Shown piece after piece: positions 1 through 9,665 of a DNA stretch of 64,000 bases. Source of the DNA: Flavobacterium gillisiae (GTDB taxonomy: Bacteria > Bacteroidota > Bacteroidia > Flavobacteriales > Flavobacteriaceae); the NCBI RefSeq assembly GCF_900107635.1, contig NZ_FNRD01000006.1, forward strand, positions 186,001 through 250,000. The letters are read 5' to 3'. The position numbers and the translations under genes were made by a program. A model generated the notes under the pieces. The model saw only the letters and a program-made list of their open reading frames with translations, ran no database searches and had not been told where the DNA came from. Within the stretch, counting starts at the first letter, position 1. Every line of letters starts with the position of its first letter.

Positions 1-241
1 AATGGGAGTGAATGTCCCTAAAGACCTGGCTGTAATCGCATTTACAGATGGAATTATTTCTAAATACTCTACTCCTACTATTACAACCGTAAGTCAAAGT
101 GGAAAAAAAATGGGCAATAGAGCGGCAAAAATGCTGATTGACAGACTGGAACTGGAAGACGAACATCTAGAAGAAGAAAATTATAAAACTGAAGTAATTG
201 AAACCCATCTTATCGAAAGGGAATCTACCTACCAAGCTTAG
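1..241 (+). CDS. LacI-type transcriptional regulator, C-terminal fragment (5' end outside window)
   Basis: The reading frame is open at the left edge and ends at a TAG at 239-241, so only the last 79 or so residues are visible. They look like the end of the periplasmic-binding-protein-like effector domain of a LacI/GalR repressor: 'DLAVIAFTDG' followed by 'TTVSQSG' and an amphipathic helix before the C-terminal strand (family knowledge). The DNA-binding part is not in the window. It lies 192 bp upstream of a co-directional maltose operon, so it is probably the regulator of that operon; this is inference from position. Confidence 0.8.
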   Translation, partial: MGVNVPKDLAVIAFTDGIISKYSTPTITTVSQSGKKMGNRAAKMLIDRLELEDEHLEEENYKTEVIETHLIERESTYQA

Positions 242-393
242 AACTTAGATATTTTCCTATTTTATTCATTACTACAACCTTGTAGTTAAAAAAGTTGCTT
301 TTTATTCGTATCGAAAAAATAAAAGATTGAAATAAATTTTTATATTTACCCAGTCAACGCTTTTACTTTTACTTCGAAAATAAGTTAAGTTTT

Positions 394-412
394 GATAAGC
401 ATAGCGCTTATC
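394..412. promoter_or_regulatory. inverted repeat, candidate operator ahead of the maltose operon
   Basis: Perfect 7-bp arms GATAAGC (394-400) and GCTTATC (406-412) are separated by 5 nt and end 21 bp before the transporter start. Size and position fit an operator or a small leader hairpin. A LacI-type protein is encoded immediately upstream, but the repeat lacks the central CG typical of classical LacI-family operators, so the assignment is tentative. A weak -7-like TATATTTA lies at 341-348 without a well-spaced TTG. Confidence 0.35.
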
Positions 413-433
413 GTTAATATATAAATTACGATA

Positions 434-1963
434 ATGGAGAAGCGTAAATTAAGTTTCTGGCAAATTTGGAACATGAGTTTCGGGTTTCTGGGAATTCAAA
501 TGGGTTTTGCCTTGCAAAATTCGAATGTCAGTAGAATATTTCAGACTTTAGGTGCTAACATTGACGACATCCCAATTTTATGGGTTGCCGCTCCTATGAC
601 GGGCTTAATTATCCAACCTATAATTGGTTATTTTTCAGACAGGACCTGGACAAAATTAGGACGAAGAAAACCCTACTTTTTAGCGGGTGCAATTTTAGCA
701 TCGGCAGCATTATTTATAATGCCCAATTCTCCCGTTTTATGGTTTGCAGCTGGGATGCTCTGGATCATGGACGCTTCCATCAATGTTTCGATGGAACCAT
801 TTCGCGCTTTTGTTGGAGACAATCTTCCAGAAAAACAACGTACCATGGGATTTGCCATGCAAAGTTTTTTTATCGGAATTGGCGCTTACTTCGCATCAAA
901 ATTACCATTAATCTTTACTCATTTCGGAGTTCAAAATACCGCTCCGCTTGGTATCATTCCCGATTCAGTTAAATACTCGTTCTACTTTGGTGGAGTCGTA
1001 TTTATTGCAACGGTGTTATGGACTGTTATCACTTCTAAAGAATATTCTCCTGAAGAACTAGAAGCTTTTGAAAAACACAAAGAAACAACATTCACAAAAG
1101 AAGAACATTCTGCTGAGTGGTTCGTTACTAACGGAAAATCGCATTTAACAAAAGGAATACTATTTCTTGTTGTAAGCGCCTTATTTTCATTCGCAATTTA
1201 TGAATACGATCTAAAGAAAGACTTGTATGTTTTAGCTCTCGGTCTTATTGGCTTAGGAGGATTAGCGATGTTAGTATCTGGTATGATGCAAAAAAACAAC
1301 AATACCGAAAATGGCTTTGTAACCATCATGAATGACTTCCAGTTCATGCCAAAAATCATGAAGCAATTAGCCTGGGTACAATTTTTCTCTTGGTTTGCGC
1401 TTTTCTCCATGTGGATTTACACGACTCTCGCGGTTACACAACATATTTATGGAACGACAGATACAACCTCTGAAACGTATAATACGGGGGCGAATCAAGT
1501 AGGTGAAATGTTTGCCAATTATAATTTAATTGCAGCAATAGCAGCCTTTTTACTACCGGTACTAGCAAAATATACTAGTACAAAATTCACGCACTTTATT
1601 GCATTAGTATGCGGTGGACTTGGCCTTATATCCATCTACTTCATTCAGGAGCCAACGGTTTTTATGATGGAATGGCTTCCAATGATTGGTGTTGGAATTG
1701 CTTGGGCAAGTATCCTGTCTATACCTTACGCAATGTTATCCGGTTCATTACCTTCTAACAAAATGGGCTATTACATGGGAGTTTTTAACTTCTTTATCGT
1801 AATCCCACAATTAGTAGCTGCTTCTATTTTAGGATTTTTAGTTTCTAAATTTTTTAACAGCGAACCTATTTATGCACTTTTAATTGGTGGAGTTTCCATG
1901 ATTCTTGCCGGAATTATTTCTCTTACCATTAATGACGAATCAAAAATTATAATAAATGAATAA
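434..1963 (+). CDS. MFS sugar (probably maltose) transporter, GPH/SLC45-like
   Basis: A 509-residue multi-pass inner-membrane protein with about 12 hydrophobic segments. The motif 'GYFSDRTWTKLGRRKPYF' after the second segment is the loop 2-3 signature (D-R-x-x-x-x-G-R-R-x-P) of the sucrose/maltose-type major facilitator branch. Its stop overlaps the beta-phosphoglucomutase start by 8 bp and GH65 follows, so it most likely imports maltose or a related disaccharide for cytoplasmic phosphorolysis. Substrate is inferred from context. The ATG at 434 gives a normal N-terminus; no strong Shine-Dalgarno is visible, as usual in this phylum. Confidence 0.85.
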   Translation: MEKRKLSFWQIWNMSFGFLGIQMGFALQNSNVSRIFQTLGANIDDIPILWVAAPMTGLIIQPIIGYFSDRTWTKLGRRKPYFLAGAILASAALFIMPNSPVLWFAAGMLWIMDASINVSMEPFRAFVGDNLPEKQRTMGFAMQSFFIGIGAYFASKLPLIFTHFGVQNTAPLGIIPDSVKYSFYFGGVVFIATVLWTVITSKEYSPEELEAFEKHKETTFTKEEHSAEWFVTNGKSHLTKGILFLVVSALFSFAIYEYDLKKDLYVLALGLIGLGGLAMLVSGMMQKNNNTENGFVTIMNDFQFMPKIMKQLAWVQFFSWFALFSMWIYTTLAVTQHIYGTTDTTSETYNTGANQVGEMFANYNLIAAIAAFLLPVLAKYTSTKFTHFIALVCGGLGLISIYFIQEPTVFMMEWLPMIGVGIAWASILSIPYAMLSGSLPSNKMGYYMGVFNFFIVIPQLVAASILGFLVSKFFNSEPIYALLIGGVSMILAGIISLTINDESKIIINE

Positions 1964-2621
1964 GAAAGCATTCATCTTCGACCTTGACGGAGTAATTGTT
2001 GACACCGCCAGATATCATTTCTTAGCGTGGCAAAAAATTGCAAATGAATTAAATATTGATTTCACATTAGAAAACAACGAGCTATTGAAAGGCGTAAGCC
2101 GAGTACGCTCTCTTGATATTATTTTAGAATTAGGAAAAGTAGAAGCTTCGCAAGAAGACAAAAACAGATGGTTGATCCAAAAAAACGAAGAGTACCTATC
2201 GTACTTAGTCGATATGGATCAAAGTGAACTACTGCCAGGTGTTCTATCAATGCTACATTACTTAAAAGAAAAAAACCAACCGATTGCTTTAGGATCAGCC
2301 AGCAAAAATGCTAGGCCTATTTTAGAGAAAACCGGAATCAGACATTACTTTGATGTTGTTGTGGATGGAAATGATGTTTCGAATGCAAAACCGGATCCAG
2401 AAGTATTCTTAATTGCAGCTAAATTACTAGACGTTAGTCCTGAGAACGCGATTGTTTTTGAAGATTCTGTGGCAGGAGTTCAGGCAGCCAATATTGGAAA
2501 AATGACAAGTATCGGAATTGGAGAAGAATCTGTTTTATTTGAAGCAAAATACATATTTGAGGATTTTACCCATATAGAAGAAAGCTTTATAGAGTCTTTA
2601 ATAAACAAGAAAACGAATTAA
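1956..2621 (+). CDS. pgmB: beta-phosphoglucomutase
   Basis: A 221-residue HAD-superfamily enzyme that converts beta-glucose-1-phosphate to glucose-6-phosphate in the cytoplasm. HAD motif I is 'FDLDGVIVDT' with nucleophile Asp9 and acid/base Asp11. Motif II is 'GSASKN', the motif III lysine is in 'NAKPDPEVF', and motif IV is 'FEDSVAGVQAA'. Length is normal for the family. It overlaps the transporter by 8 bp and is followed by a GH65 phosphorylase whose product it would use, which makes this assignment stronger than a generic HAD phosphatase. Confidence 0.9.
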   Translation: MNKKAFIFDLDGVIVDTARYHFLAWQKIANELNIDFTLENNELLKGVSRVRSLDIILELGKVEASQEDKNRWLIQKNEEYLSYLVDMDQSELLPGVLSMLHYLKEKNQPIALGSASKNARPILEKTGIRHYFDVVVDGNDVSNAKPDPEVFLIAAKLLDVSPENAIVFEDSVAGVQAANIGKMTSIGIGEESVLFEAKYIFEDFTHIEESFIESLINKKTN

Positions 2622-2711
2622 TTAGAGAACGAGATAATTCTCAAAATTTCGAATAAATTATAAAACCAATTAAGCAATTTTATAATTGCCTAATGATCTA
2701 ATTAAAACAAA

Positions 2712-5027
2712 ATGAACCAAGATTACATAAAACCAGACAATTGGTCCATCATTGAAGAAGGATTTGATACAGAAAGCGTAAAGTCCTCTGAAAGCCTTTT
2801 TAGCATTGGTAACGGTGCGATGGGACAACGCGCTAATTTTGAAGAAAATTATACAGGCGAAACTTTTCAGGGAAGTTATATTGCAGGAATTTATTATCCG
2901 GATAAAACTAAAGTGGGATGGTGGAAAAATGGCTATCCTGAATATTTTGCCAAAGTTTTAAATGCTCCAAACTGGATTGGGATTGAAATCGAAATAAACG
3001 ATGAGACTTTCGACTTGAATACCTGTACCGAAATAAAAAACTTTCGTCGTGAATTGAATATGAAAGAAGGTTGGTACAGTCGTTCTTTTGAAGCAAAATT
3101 AAAAAACGGAACTGAAATCGCTGTCAATGTGGTGCGTTTTCTTGCTCTAGATTTAGACGAAGTAGGAATCATCAATTATGAAATCACTCCTTTAAATAAG
3201 GACGCAAAAATCGTCTACAAACCCTATATTGATGCTGGTGTTACTAACGAAGATGCTAACTGGGATGAAAAATTCTGGGAACCGCTTGAAGTAAAACACA
3301 CCGGTAACGAAGCATTTGTAACAGCACAAACGTTTAAGACGCATTTTAAAGTGACTACTTTTATGCAAAACAGCATTTTAGAAAACGGCAAAAACTTAAA
3401 CCTTTCACCTACAAATTTTAATACAACGACTGATAAGATTCAGAGTATTTATGCAGCAATAGTAGCACAAGGAAAGACCTCTTCTATTCAAAAAATAGGA
3501 GGATACACTGTTTCGCTAAACCACACCAATACACAAGCTGCTGCTGAGAAAGCAATACAAGCTGCTTTAGCTTTAGGCTACGATCAATTATTGGAAGACC
3601 AAAAAGAAGCTTGGTCAAAAATCTGGGAGATGTCAGACATCACCATTGAAGGCGACGTAAAAGCACAACAAGGAATTCGTTTCAATATTTTTCAACTAAA
3701 CCAAACCTACTTAGGTAAAGACAGCCGATTGAATATTGGTCCAAAAGGATTTACTGGCGAAAAATATGGTGGATCAACGTATTGGGACACTGAGGCTTAT
3801 TGTATTCCATTTTATATGGCTACAAAAGACCAACAAGTAGCGCGTAATTTATTGACTTACCGTTACAACCAGTTGGATAAAGCAATTGAAAATGCCCAAA
3901 ATAATTTAGGCTTTAAAAACGGAGCAGCTCTATATCCAATGGTCACCATGAATGGTGAAGAGTGCCATAATGAATGGGAAATCACACATGAAGAAATTCA
4001 CAGAAATGGTGCGATCGCCTTTGCTATTTTTAACTACTATCGTTTTACTGGTGATTACTCTTATATTCCTGAAAAAGGATTGGAAGTATTAATTGGTATT
4101 GCACGCTTCTGGCATCAAAGAGCTAATTTCTCTAAAGATAAAAATCAGTATGTAATCTTAGGGGTTACGGGACCTAATGAATATGAAAACAACATAAACA
4201 ATAATTTCTATACTAATTATATTGCAAAATGGTGTATTGATTATACGTATGAACAACTTCAGAGAGTTTCATTGGAATTCCCATCAGACCACAAACGAAT
4301 TATTGAAAAAACAAAGCTGGCTGAATCTGAACTAAAGGAATGGAAAAAAGTAGCTGATAACATGTACTTTCCAGTCTCTAAAGAATTGGGTGTATACTTA
4401 CAACAAGATGGTTTTTTAGACAAAGACTTAGTTCCAGTAAAAGATTTGGATCCCGCACAACGACCAATTAACCAAAAATGGTCTTGGGATCGAGTATTGC
4501 GTTCGCCTTATATCAAACAAGCTGATGTATTACAGTGTTTTTATTTCTTTGAAGAGCATTTCACTAAAGAGGAATTGAAACGCAACTTTGAATTTTATGA
4601 ATCTTTTACCGTGCATGAAAGTTCACTTTCTCCATGTGTACATTCTATACAAGCGGCTTCATTAGATAAGATGGAGATGGCGTATACTTTTTACTTAAGA
4701 ACATCCCGTTTAGATTTAGATGACTATAATAAAGAGGTTGAAGAAGGCTGTCACATCACTTCTATGGCTGGAACCTGGATGAGTATTGTTGAAGGTTTTG
4801 GGGGAATGCGCGTGAAAAACGACACCCTTAATTTCTCTCCAAAAATCCCTAAAGAATGGGAAGGATACTCCTTTAAAATTAATTTTAGAAATCAGATTAT
4901 AAAAGTAGCAATCACTCATATCGAAACTACTTTTTCAGTAGATGGAACTACAGATTTAGCTATTGTAGTAAACGGAAAAAATATTACCGTATCGCCAAAC
5001 AGCCCGATTGCTGTATCACAAAATTAA
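2712..5027 (+). CDS. glycoside hydrolase family 65 phosphorylase, probably maltose phosphorylase
   Basis: A 771-residue cytoplasmic enzyme with no signal peptide. It has an N-terminal beta-sandwich (about 1-270), an (alpha/alpha)6 catalytic domain (about 330-690) and a small C-terminal beta domain. The block 'GEECHNEWEITHEEIHRN' around residues 415-432 is the GH65 region containing the catalytic glutamate, and 'HESSLSPCVHS' is the phosphate-binding region (family knowledge). Expected reaction: maltose + phosphate to beta-glucose-1-phosphate + glucose. Kojibiose or trehalose phosphorylase remain possible because specificity cannot be read from sequence alone. It is the last gene of the operon before a hairpin terminator. 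Confidence 0.85.
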   Translation: MNQDYIKPDNWSIIEEGFDTESVKSSESLFSIGNGAMGQRANFEENYTGETFQGSYIAGIYYPDKTKVGWWKNGYPEYFAKVLNAPNWIGIEIEINDETFDLNTCTEIKNFRRELNMKEGWYSRSFEAKLKNGTEIAVNVVRFLALDLDEVGIINYEITPLNKDAKIVYKPYIDAGVTNEDANWDEKFWEPLEVKHTGNEAFVTAQTFKTHFKVTTFMQNSILENGKNLNLSPTNFNTTTDKIQSIYAAIVAQGKTSSIQKIGGYTVSLNHTNTQAAAEKAIQAALALGYDQLLEDQKEAWSKIWEMSDITIEGDVKAQQGIRFNIFQLNQTYLGKDSRLNIGPKGFTGEKYGGSTYWDTEAYCIPFYMATKDQQVARNLLTYRYNQLDKAIENAQNNLGFKNGAALYPMVTMNGEECHNEWEITHEEIHRNGAIAFAIFNYYRFTGDYSYIPEKGLEVLIGIARFWHQRANFSKDKNQYVILGVTGPNEYENNINNNFYTNYIAKWCIDYTYEQLQRVSLEFPSDHKRIIEKTKLAESELKEWKKVADNMYFPVSKELGVYLQQDGFLDKDLVPVKDLDPAQRPINQKWSWDRVLRSPYIKQADVLQCFYFFEEHFTKEELKRNFEFYESFTVHESSLSPCVHSIQAASLDKMEMAYTFYLRTSRLDLDDYNKEVEEGCHITSMAGTWMSIVEGFGGMRVKNDTLNFSPKIPKEWEGYSFKINFRNQIIKVAITHIETTFSVDGTTDLAIVVNGKNITVSPNSPIAVSQN

Positions 5028-5083
5028 CTGTAAAGAACTTGTAGACAATTCTTTCACTTAATTACAAGTCCACTGTGGCTAAC

Positions 5084-5113
5084 AAACAATCCCAATATTC
5101 ATTGGGATTGTTT
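5084..5113 (+). terminator. rho-independent-like terminator after the GH65 gene
   Basis: Perfect 13-bp arms AAACAATCCCAAT (5084-5096) and ATTGGGATTGTTT (5101-5113) with a 4-nt loop, ending in a short T run. It lies about 55 bp after the GH65 stop and separates the intracellular operon from the secreted amylases. Confidence 0.75.
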
Positions 5114-5241
5114 AATTGATTTAAGTTGTACTTCAAGATCTGATATCAATAAAAAGAGAATAACGCAAGCACTTCAAGTAGTGACATCCACAACTTTAAT
5201 TGTCTGAAAAAAATCTAATCGTAATCATTATGTGCTTAAAT

Positions 5242-7119
5242 ATGAATAAATTTACCTCGATTTCACTGGGAAACATATCTTTTTTAAAAATCATTCCCAT
5301 AATCCTTTTTTTTATGTCTCTAACCATAAATGCACAAATTGACAGGGTCGAACCTCCCTTTTGGTATGCCGGAATGCATAATCCAGAAGTACAGATTATG
5401 TTTTATGGTAAAAACATAGCGCAATATGAAGTCACAGCTTCAAATTCCATTGCCATCACCAACCTAAGGAAAACGGAAAACCCGAATTATTTATTTGTTA
5501 CCATTAACACTAAAAATGTTGCTGCTACCGAAATCATCTTTTCGTTCAGAAACAAAAATCAAATTGCTTTTACACATAAATACAGCATAAAGAAAAGAAG
5601 AGAAAAATCAGCAGAGCGTAAAAGTTTTGACGCATCAGATATGATGTACCTTATCATGCCCGATCGTTTTGCTAATGGTAACCCTAAAAATGACAGCAAT
5701 AGCGCAACTGTAGAAAAATACAATCGTGATCTACCCGGAGGAAGACACGGTGGAGACATTCAAGGGATAATAAATAACTTAGATTATATTTCCTCTCTTG
5801 GAGCGACTGCAATTTGGAGCACGCCTCTTTGCGAGGACAACGACAAAGCGTTTTCGTATCATACCTATGCGCAATCTGACGTCTATAAAATTGACCCTCG
5901 TTATGGGACTAATGAAGACTACGTGCGATTGGCCTCTGAGATGCATAAAAGAGACATGAAACTAGTAATGGACTATGTTACTAATCATTGGGGAATTGAA
6001 CATTGGATGATGAATGATTTACCCACACAGGATTGGATTCATCAATTTGAAAACTATACCCAAACAAATCACAAACGCTCAACGATAAGCGACATTAATG
6101 CTTCTAAAATAGATACTGAAATCTGTCTTGATGGTTGGTTTGTTCCATCCATGCCTGATTTAAACCAATCGAATCCTTTGGTACTAAACTACCTCAAACA
6201 AAATGCTATTTGGTGGATCGAATATGCAAATCTAGACGGCTTCAGAGTCGACACTTATAACTATTCTGACCCCGCTGGAATTGCATCTTGGACAAAAGCC
6301 ATCACTGATGAATACCCTAATTTCAATATTGTAGGGGAAATATGGATGCACGATCAAGCCCAAATGGCTTATTGGCAAAAAGACAGTAAAATTGGTGCTA
6401 TACAAAACTACAATTCGTACCTCCCAAGTGTTATGGATTTTACTTTACACGATGCCATTGGTACTGTTTTCAATGAAGATGACGGAAGTTGGGACAAAGG
6501 AATGGTAAAAGTATATGACAATTTCGCTAATGATTTTTTATATCCAAACATCAATAGTATTATGGTTTTTGCCGAAAATCATGATACCAACCGCATCAAT
6601 CACGTCTATCAAAATGATTTTAGAAAATACCAAATGACCATGGCTTTAATAGCTACTGTCCGCGGGATTCCACAATTGTATTACGGTAGCGAAATAGGAA
6701 TGGGCGGAGATAAAGACAAAGGAGATGCTGACATACGCCAAGATTTCCCCGGAGGCTGGATAGGCGATGAAAACAATGCTTTTACGAAAGAAGGCCGTAC
6801 TTCATATCAAAATGAATATTTTGACTTTACATCTAAATTGTTCCAATGGAGAAAAACGAATGAAGCGGTACATTTCGGAAAAATGACGCACTACATTCCT
6901 GAAAACAACGTCTACGTCTATTTTAGATATACTGATAAAAAAACGGTTATGATTATAATGAACAATAGCAACGAGAATCAAACGATGAATACCGCTCGTT
7001 TTAAGGAAAATATAAAAGAGTTCACAACGGCCAAAAACGTTTTAACAGACTTGACTTTCCAAATCTCTACCGAAATTAGCTTGGAAGCAAAGTCGGTTGT
7101 AATTTTAGAATTAAAATAA
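5242..7119 (+). CDS. secreted GH13 cyclomaltodextrinase/neopullulanase-type amylase
   Basis: An exported starch-degrading enzyme. After a signal peptide ending 'LTINAQ' there is an Ig-like N-terminal domain as in bacteroidal cyclomaltodextrinases (SusA-like), then the GH13 barrel and a small C-terminal beta domain. Counting from the ATG at 5242, the catalytic residues are Asp337 ('DGFRVDTY'), Glu366 ('VGEIW') and Asp448 ('ENHDTNR'). The frame extends upstream to TTG 5200 and ATG 5230, but 5242 gives the best signal peptide. It would produce maltose and short maltodextrins in the periplasm or at the surface for the upstream transporter. It is followed 52 bp later by a second GH13 gene. Confidence 0.85.
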   Translation: MNKFTSISLGNISFLKIIPIILFFMSLTINAQIDRVEPPFWYAGMHNPEVQIMFYGKNIAQYEVTASNSIAITNLRKTENPNYLFVTINTKNVAATEIIFSFRNKNQIAFTHKYSIKKRREKSAERKSFDASDMMYLIMPDRFANGNPKNDSNSATVEKYNRDLPGGRHGGDIQGIINNLDYISSLGATAIWSTPLCEDNDKAFSYHTYAQSDVYKIDPRYGTNEDYVRLASEMHKRDMKLVMDYVTNHWGIEHWMMNDLPTQDWIHQFENYTQTNHKRSTISDINASKIDTEICLDGWFVPSMPDLNQSNPLVLNYLKQNAIWWIEYANLDGFRVDTYNYSDPAGIASWTKAITDEYPNFNIVGEIWMHDQAQMAYWQKDSKIGAIQNYNSYLPSVMDFTLHDAIGTVFNEDDGSWDKGMVKVYDNFANDFLYPNINSIMVFAENHDTNRINHVYQNDFRKYQMTMALIATVRGIPQLYYGSEIGMGGDKDKGDADIRQDFPGGWIGDENNAFTKEGRTSYQNEYFDFTSKLFQWRKTNEAVHFGKMTHYIPENNVYVYFRYTDKKTVMIIMNNSNENQTMNTARFKENIKEFTTAKNVLTDLTFQISTEISLEAKSVVILELK

Positions 7120-7171
7120 AACATATCAAAACAGATGTAACAAATACATCTACAAAATCAGTTCAACAATA

Positions 7172-8836
7172 ATGAAAAAATATACCAGCCTACTTCTACT
7201 ATTAACTCTATCTTTTTTTGTGAGTTGCACAACGACTCAATCAGTTTCTCTAAAAAAACCAAAGAAAAAAGTGCCCTTTGTTTGGGAAGCAGCTTCTGTC
7301 TATTTCTTAATGACAGATCGTTTCAATAATGGAGACAAATCAAATGACCTCAATTTTGACAGAACTAAAACCTCTGGAAAACTGCGTGGTTTTGAAGGAG
7401 GCGATATTAAAGGAATCACAAAAAAAATTGACGAAGGCTATTTCGATAAATTAGGAATCAATGCCATTTGGTTTACACCAATAGTGGAACAAATTCATGA
7501 TGCTGTAGATGAAGGAACTGGATTAAGCTATGGCTTTCACGGTTACTGGGCTAAAGATTGGACGGCTTTAGATCCCAACTTTGGAACAAAAGCAGACTTG
7601 GCTAACTTAGTCAAAAAAGCACATGCTCACGGAATCAGGATTGTGCTGGACGGCGTAATTAATCATACTGGCCCAGTTACAGATACTGATATTGCCTGGC
7701 CAAATTACTGGGTGCGCACCAGCCCCGTTTGTGATTATAAGAATTACCAAAACACTACGGAATGTACTCTAGTGGCCAATCTTCCGGATATTAGAACCGA
7801 GAGCACGCAAAACGTTGACCTCCCTCCTTTTTTAATCGAAAAATGGAAAAAAGAAGGACGTTACGAACAGGAAATGACAGAATTAGACGCTTTCTTCAAA
7901 CGAACTGGCTATCCAAAAACGCCTCGTTATTATATTATTAAATGGTTAACAGATTATATTACTGAATATGGAATTGACGGATACCGTGCCGATACGGTAA
8001 AACATACTGAAGAAAGTGTTTGGGCTGATTTCAAAACCCAAAGCGATTATGCTTTCGCCACTTGGAAGAAAAACAATCCAACAAAAGTATTAGACAACAA
8101 TCCTTTTTACACCATCGCCGAAGTTTACAATTATAATATCAGTGCTGGTAAGAATTTTGATTTTGGAGATAAAAAAGTGAACTATTTCGAAAATGGTTTT
8201 AACAACATGATCAATTTTGAGTTTAAATATGATGCCCAAAAAGATTATGAATTTATATTCTCAAAATATTCTACAATTCTAAATGGCGAATTGAAAGGAT
8301 ATAGTGTTTTGAATTATTTATCGTCTCATGATGACGGCGGTCCATTTGACGCTAAAAGAACCAAAAGCATCGAAACAGCTACAAAACTATTACTCTCTCC
8401 GGGTGTTGCTCAAGTGTATTACGGTGATGAAAGCGCCCGTTCTTTAGTAATTGAAGGAACTCAAGGTGACGCGACCTTACGTTCTTTTATGAACTGGGAT
8501 GCCATTAAAACTAATCCACAAACTAAAAAGACTCTTGCACATTGGAGAAAACTGGGGACATTTCGTAAAAACCACCCTGCAATAGGTGCTGGTATACACA
8601 AGGAAATTTCAGCGCAACCCTATACTTTTTCAAGAACGTATTCTAAAGGAGCCTATAAAGACCAAGTCTTCGTTGGATTAGATTTGCCTATCGGTAGAAA
8701 AGTCATAGAAGTATCAGCTGTATTCGCAGATGGAACCCGACTTAGAGACGCCTATTCTGGTAAAATCGTTGAAGTCAAAAAAGGTAGAATTAAAATCAAA
8801 ACTGATTTTGACATCGTACTATTAGAAAAAAGATAA
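7172..8836 (+). CDS. GH13 alpha-amylase lipoprotein
   Basis: 554 residues beginning with a lipoprotein signal (lipobox 'FFVSC'), so probably anchored in the envelope. The GH13 catalytic residues are Asp274 ('DGYRADT'), Glu317 ('IAEVYN') and Asp387 ('SSHDDGG'). The subfamily differs from the upstream amylase: it has no N-terminal Ig-like domain and a long insertion in the first half of the barrel. It is 52 bp downstream of the other amylase and is probably co-transcribed. Expected role: endo-cleavage of starch or maltodextrin outside the cytoplasm. Confidence 0.85.
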   Translation: MKKYTSLLLLLTLSFFVSCTTTQSVSLKKPKKKVPFVWEAASVYFLMTDRFNNGDKSNDLNFDRTKTSGKLRGFEGGDIKGITKKIDEGYFDKLGINAIWFTPIVEQIHDAVDEGTGLSYGFHGYWAKDWTALDPNFGTKADLANLVKKAHAHGIRIVLDGVINHTGPVTDTDIAWPNYWVRTSPVCDYKNYQNTTECTLVANLPDIRTESTQNVDLPPFLIEKWKKEGRYEQEMTELDAFFKRTGYPKTPRYYIIKWLTDYITEYGIDGYRADTVKHTEESVWADFKTQSDYAFATWKKNNPTKVLDNNPFYTIAEVYNYNISAGKNFDFGDKKVNYFENGFNNMINFEFKYDAQKDYEFIFSKYSTILNGELKGYSVLNYLSSHDDGGPFDAKRTKSIETATKLLLSPGVAQVYYGDESARSLVIEGTQGDATLRSFMNWDAIKTNPQTKKTLAHWRKLGTFRKNHPAIGAGIHKEISAQPYTFSRTYSKGAYKDQVFVGLDLPIGRKVIEVSAVFADGTRLRDAYSGKIVEVKKGRIKIKTDFDIVLLEKR

Positions 8837-9094
8837 ATAGTTATATACTTTTAGGTTAAGTTTAGAATCGAATGAATTACTTACCTATCACTGCTTAAAA
8901 AACCCATTCGACCTTAATTATAAAGAAGTGTTTTTTTTCATTAGGTCTTGCAGTAGATTTGCATCCCTAACATAGCTTTGACAAACATTTAATTTAAGAT
9001 CTCATTGTAATAATTCACAGTCATTATTTTTATTTCTATCCCGCTGTAACTTTTTGTAAAGTTGTCGTCTAATTAGTACAACTAAACCTAAACT

Positions 9095-9652
9095 ATGAAC
9101 TTTTTAGAAAACTACGAACCCCTACTCAAAGCTTTCTGGTACATTGCGTTGCCTGTAAGCTTATTTTTTGGACTCCAAACCATTATGACATTTATTGGTT
9201 TAAGTGACGGAGAAACTGACATGGACTCTGACACTGGAGACGTTGATTTACCATTTGAAATCTTTACTTTACGTAACTTAATCAACTTTCTATTAGGTTT
9301 TAGTTGGACTGGAATTTCATTTTATAATTCCATAGAAAACAAAACGATATTAATTATTGTTTCCGTTTTAGTTGGATTACTATTTGTCGCCATTTTCTTC
9401 TTCTTAATCAAACAAATTTTAAAACTATCTGAAAACAATAGCTTTAAGCTTGAAAACACGCTAGGCAAAACTGCACAAGTCTACTTAACTATTCCCGAGT
9501 CAAAATCAGGAAAAGGAAAAGTATTAATTAGCGTAAATGGAGCAATTCATGAATTAGACGCCATGACTCTTTCAACTGAAAAAATCCCTTCCAGTACTGC
9601 CGTGAAAGTAGTTGCCATAGAAAACAACTTATTAATTGTAGAAAAAAATTAA
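9095..9652 (+). CDS. NfeD-like membrane protein paired with flotillin
   Basis: A 185-residue protein with about three membrane segments in the first 110 residues, an acidic stretch ('DMDSDTGDVDLP') between the first two, and a C-terminal beta-rich region (about 120-185) consistent with the OB-fold of short NfeD/YuaF proteins. The flotillin gene begins 13 bp downstream; NfeD-flotillin pairs are a known conserved arrangement in which NfeD helps organise flotillin assemblies. The sequence is divergent, so the NfeD call leans on topology and neighbour. Confidence 0.65.
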   Translation: MNFLENYEPLLKAFWYIALPVSLFFGLQTIMTFIGLSDGETDMDSDTGDVDLPFEIFTLRNLINFLLGFSWTGISFYNSIENKTILIIVSVLVGLLFVAIFFFLIKQILKLSENNSFKLENTLGKTAQVYLTIPESKSGKGKVLISVNGAIHELDAMTLSTEKIPSSTAVKVVAIENNLLIVEKN

Positions 9653-9665
9653 ATTAAACTAAACC

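Noticed and set aside
580..972. 130-residue open frame inside the transporter gene
   Set aside because: It overlaps the 509-residue MFS protein in another frame and its translation has no coherent domain.
5200..5241. TTG/ATG starts upstream of the first GH13 amylase
   Set aside because: Only the ATG at 5242 puts the hydrophobic stretch in proper signal-peptide position.
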